Below, piece by piece: positions 6,702 through 7,294 of a stretch of 7,294 bases of DNA. Position numbers and translations under genes: made by a program. Origin of the DNA: an uncultured Bacteroidales bacterium (GTDB lineage: Bacteria; Bacteroidota; Bacteroidia; Bacteroidales; Bacteroidaceae); assembly GCA_937896105.1 (NCBI GenBank), contig CALBKR010000244.1:1-7294 (forward strand). The letters are read 5' to 3'. Positions within the stretch are counted from its first letter, which is position 1. The number at the start of each line of letters is the position of its first letter. The notes under the pieces are model-generated. The model made no database searches. It saw only the letters and a program-made list of their open reading frames with translations, and was not told where the DNA came from.

Positions 6702-7294
6702 TCAATCGGTCAGCATCATTGGCATCAACAACATAAGCAGCTCCTGCTTGTCAACCTGCTCGGCAGGAACAATCACGCCTGCACGTGAGGGGTCAGCGAG
6801 CTCAATAACCACGTCCTGACCGGGGGTATTGTTGAGGATATCGATAAGGAACGACGCACGGAAACCGATGTTCATAGATGCTCCCTCGTAGCTGCAAGCG
6901 ATGCTCTCCTCGGCCGATGTCGAGAAATCGGTATCCTGTGCCGAAATCACCACCTTGTTATCCTCGAGGTGCAACTTGATAAGGCTCACCTGTGACGAGA
7001 AGATAGCCACACGACGCAGTGTGCTGATGAGCGCGGCGCGGTCAACGGTAAGCTTGTGGGGGTTGTTCTGTGGAATTACAGAGTTGTAGTTGGGGTAACG
7101 GCCATCGAACAGGCGGCAAACGAGCTTGTACTCGCCCATATCGAAGATAGCGAAGCGGCCATCGAACTCAACGGCAACATCATCCTGCTCGTCCTTGCCA
7201 AGAAGGTTCTTGAGCAATGTGGCGGGTTTCTTCGGAAGGATGAAAGCCGACTTCTCGGCACCTACAACAGAGTAGTCGCGGCAACGTACGAGTT
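6702..7294 (-). CDS. dnaN: DNA polymerase III beta subunit, sliding clamp (partial, N-terminal half off right edge)
   Basis: The frame continues to the right edge; 196 residues are visible of a protein usually near 370. The first complete codon is 7292-7290, reading LVRCRDYSVVGAEKSAFILP, which is inside the second clamp domain. Landmarks are LPKKPATLLKNLL, the CRLFDGRYPNYNSVIPQNNP stretch leading into domain three, AQDTDFSTSAEES, IGFRASFLIDILNN, ADPSRAGVIVPAE, and the C-terminal LLMLLMPMMLTD, where the MPM corresponds to the end of the partner-binding pocket (MPMRL in E. coli). The clamp is a ring-shaped dimer that holds DNA polymerase III and repair proteins on DNA. A TTG at 7217 is not the start, because recognisable DnaN sequence continues upstream. 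Promoter and start lie outside the window. Confidence 0.97.
   Translation of the reverse strand, partial: LVRCRDYSVVGAEKSAFILPKKPATLLKNLLGKDEQDDVAVEFDGRFAIFDMGEYKLVCRLFDGRYPNYNSVIPQNNPHKLTVDRAALISTLRRVAIFSSQVSLIKLHLEDNKVVISAQDTDFSTSAEESIACSYEGASMNIGFRASFLIDILNNTPGQDVVIELADPSRAGVIVPAEQVDKQELLMLLMPMMLTD

Noticed and set aside
6697..6705. TTG start for the exonuclease overlapping the dnaN stop
   Set aside because: The ATG two codons later gives the familiar MELNLVKPIIFFDLETTG start.

Overview
The window comes from a member of the Bacteroidota, most likely the order Bacteroidales. The evidence is protein-level resemblance to Bacteroides-type homologues: a DnaN tail ending LLMLLMPMMLTD, the pairing of CoaBC with a DUF4835-type protein, the RecN and TrmH/RlmB sequences, and starts without clear Shine-Dalgarno sequences. 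I cannot place the genus from sequence alone. The standard code fits: all five visible stops are TGA and behave as stops.

Every gene lies on the minus strand, so the transcript reads from right to left. In that order: the 3' half of dnaN (sliding clamp; its 5' end is beyond the right edge); a DnaQ-type DEDDh exonuclease 2 nt downstream; a 57-nt gap holding a 26-nt hairpin; coaBC fused in frame to a secreted DUF4835 protein; recN 5 nt later; a TrmH/RlmB-family 2'-O-ribose methyltransferase 1 nt later; and, 6 nt later, a secreted protein with a degenerate trypsin/HtrA-like domain followed by TPR-like helices, which runs off the left edge. No intergenic space exceeds 57 nt and there are no RNA genes, mobile elements or CRISPR arrays. 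The layout looks like one operon, or two if the 57-nt gap separates units.

The contents are largely housekeeping: replication and repair (clamp, exonuclease, RecN), coenzyme A synthesis (CoaBC), rRNA modification (RlmB-like) and two envelope proteins of unclear role. I see no new defence or mobile system.

Three points deserve attention. First, CoaBC reads without a stop into DUF4835, so a cytosolic biosynthetic enzyme is joined to an exported protein with the signal peptide buried at residues 395-411; a TGATG stop/start motif in another frame at the junction suggests the genes were once separate. Second, a T9 homopolymer sits exactly in the CoaC-CoaB linker, where one extra T gives a stop that leaves CoaC alone. 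Third, the leftmost gene is an open frame without an in-window stop, encoding a protease-like domain that appears to lack the catalytic His and Ser.
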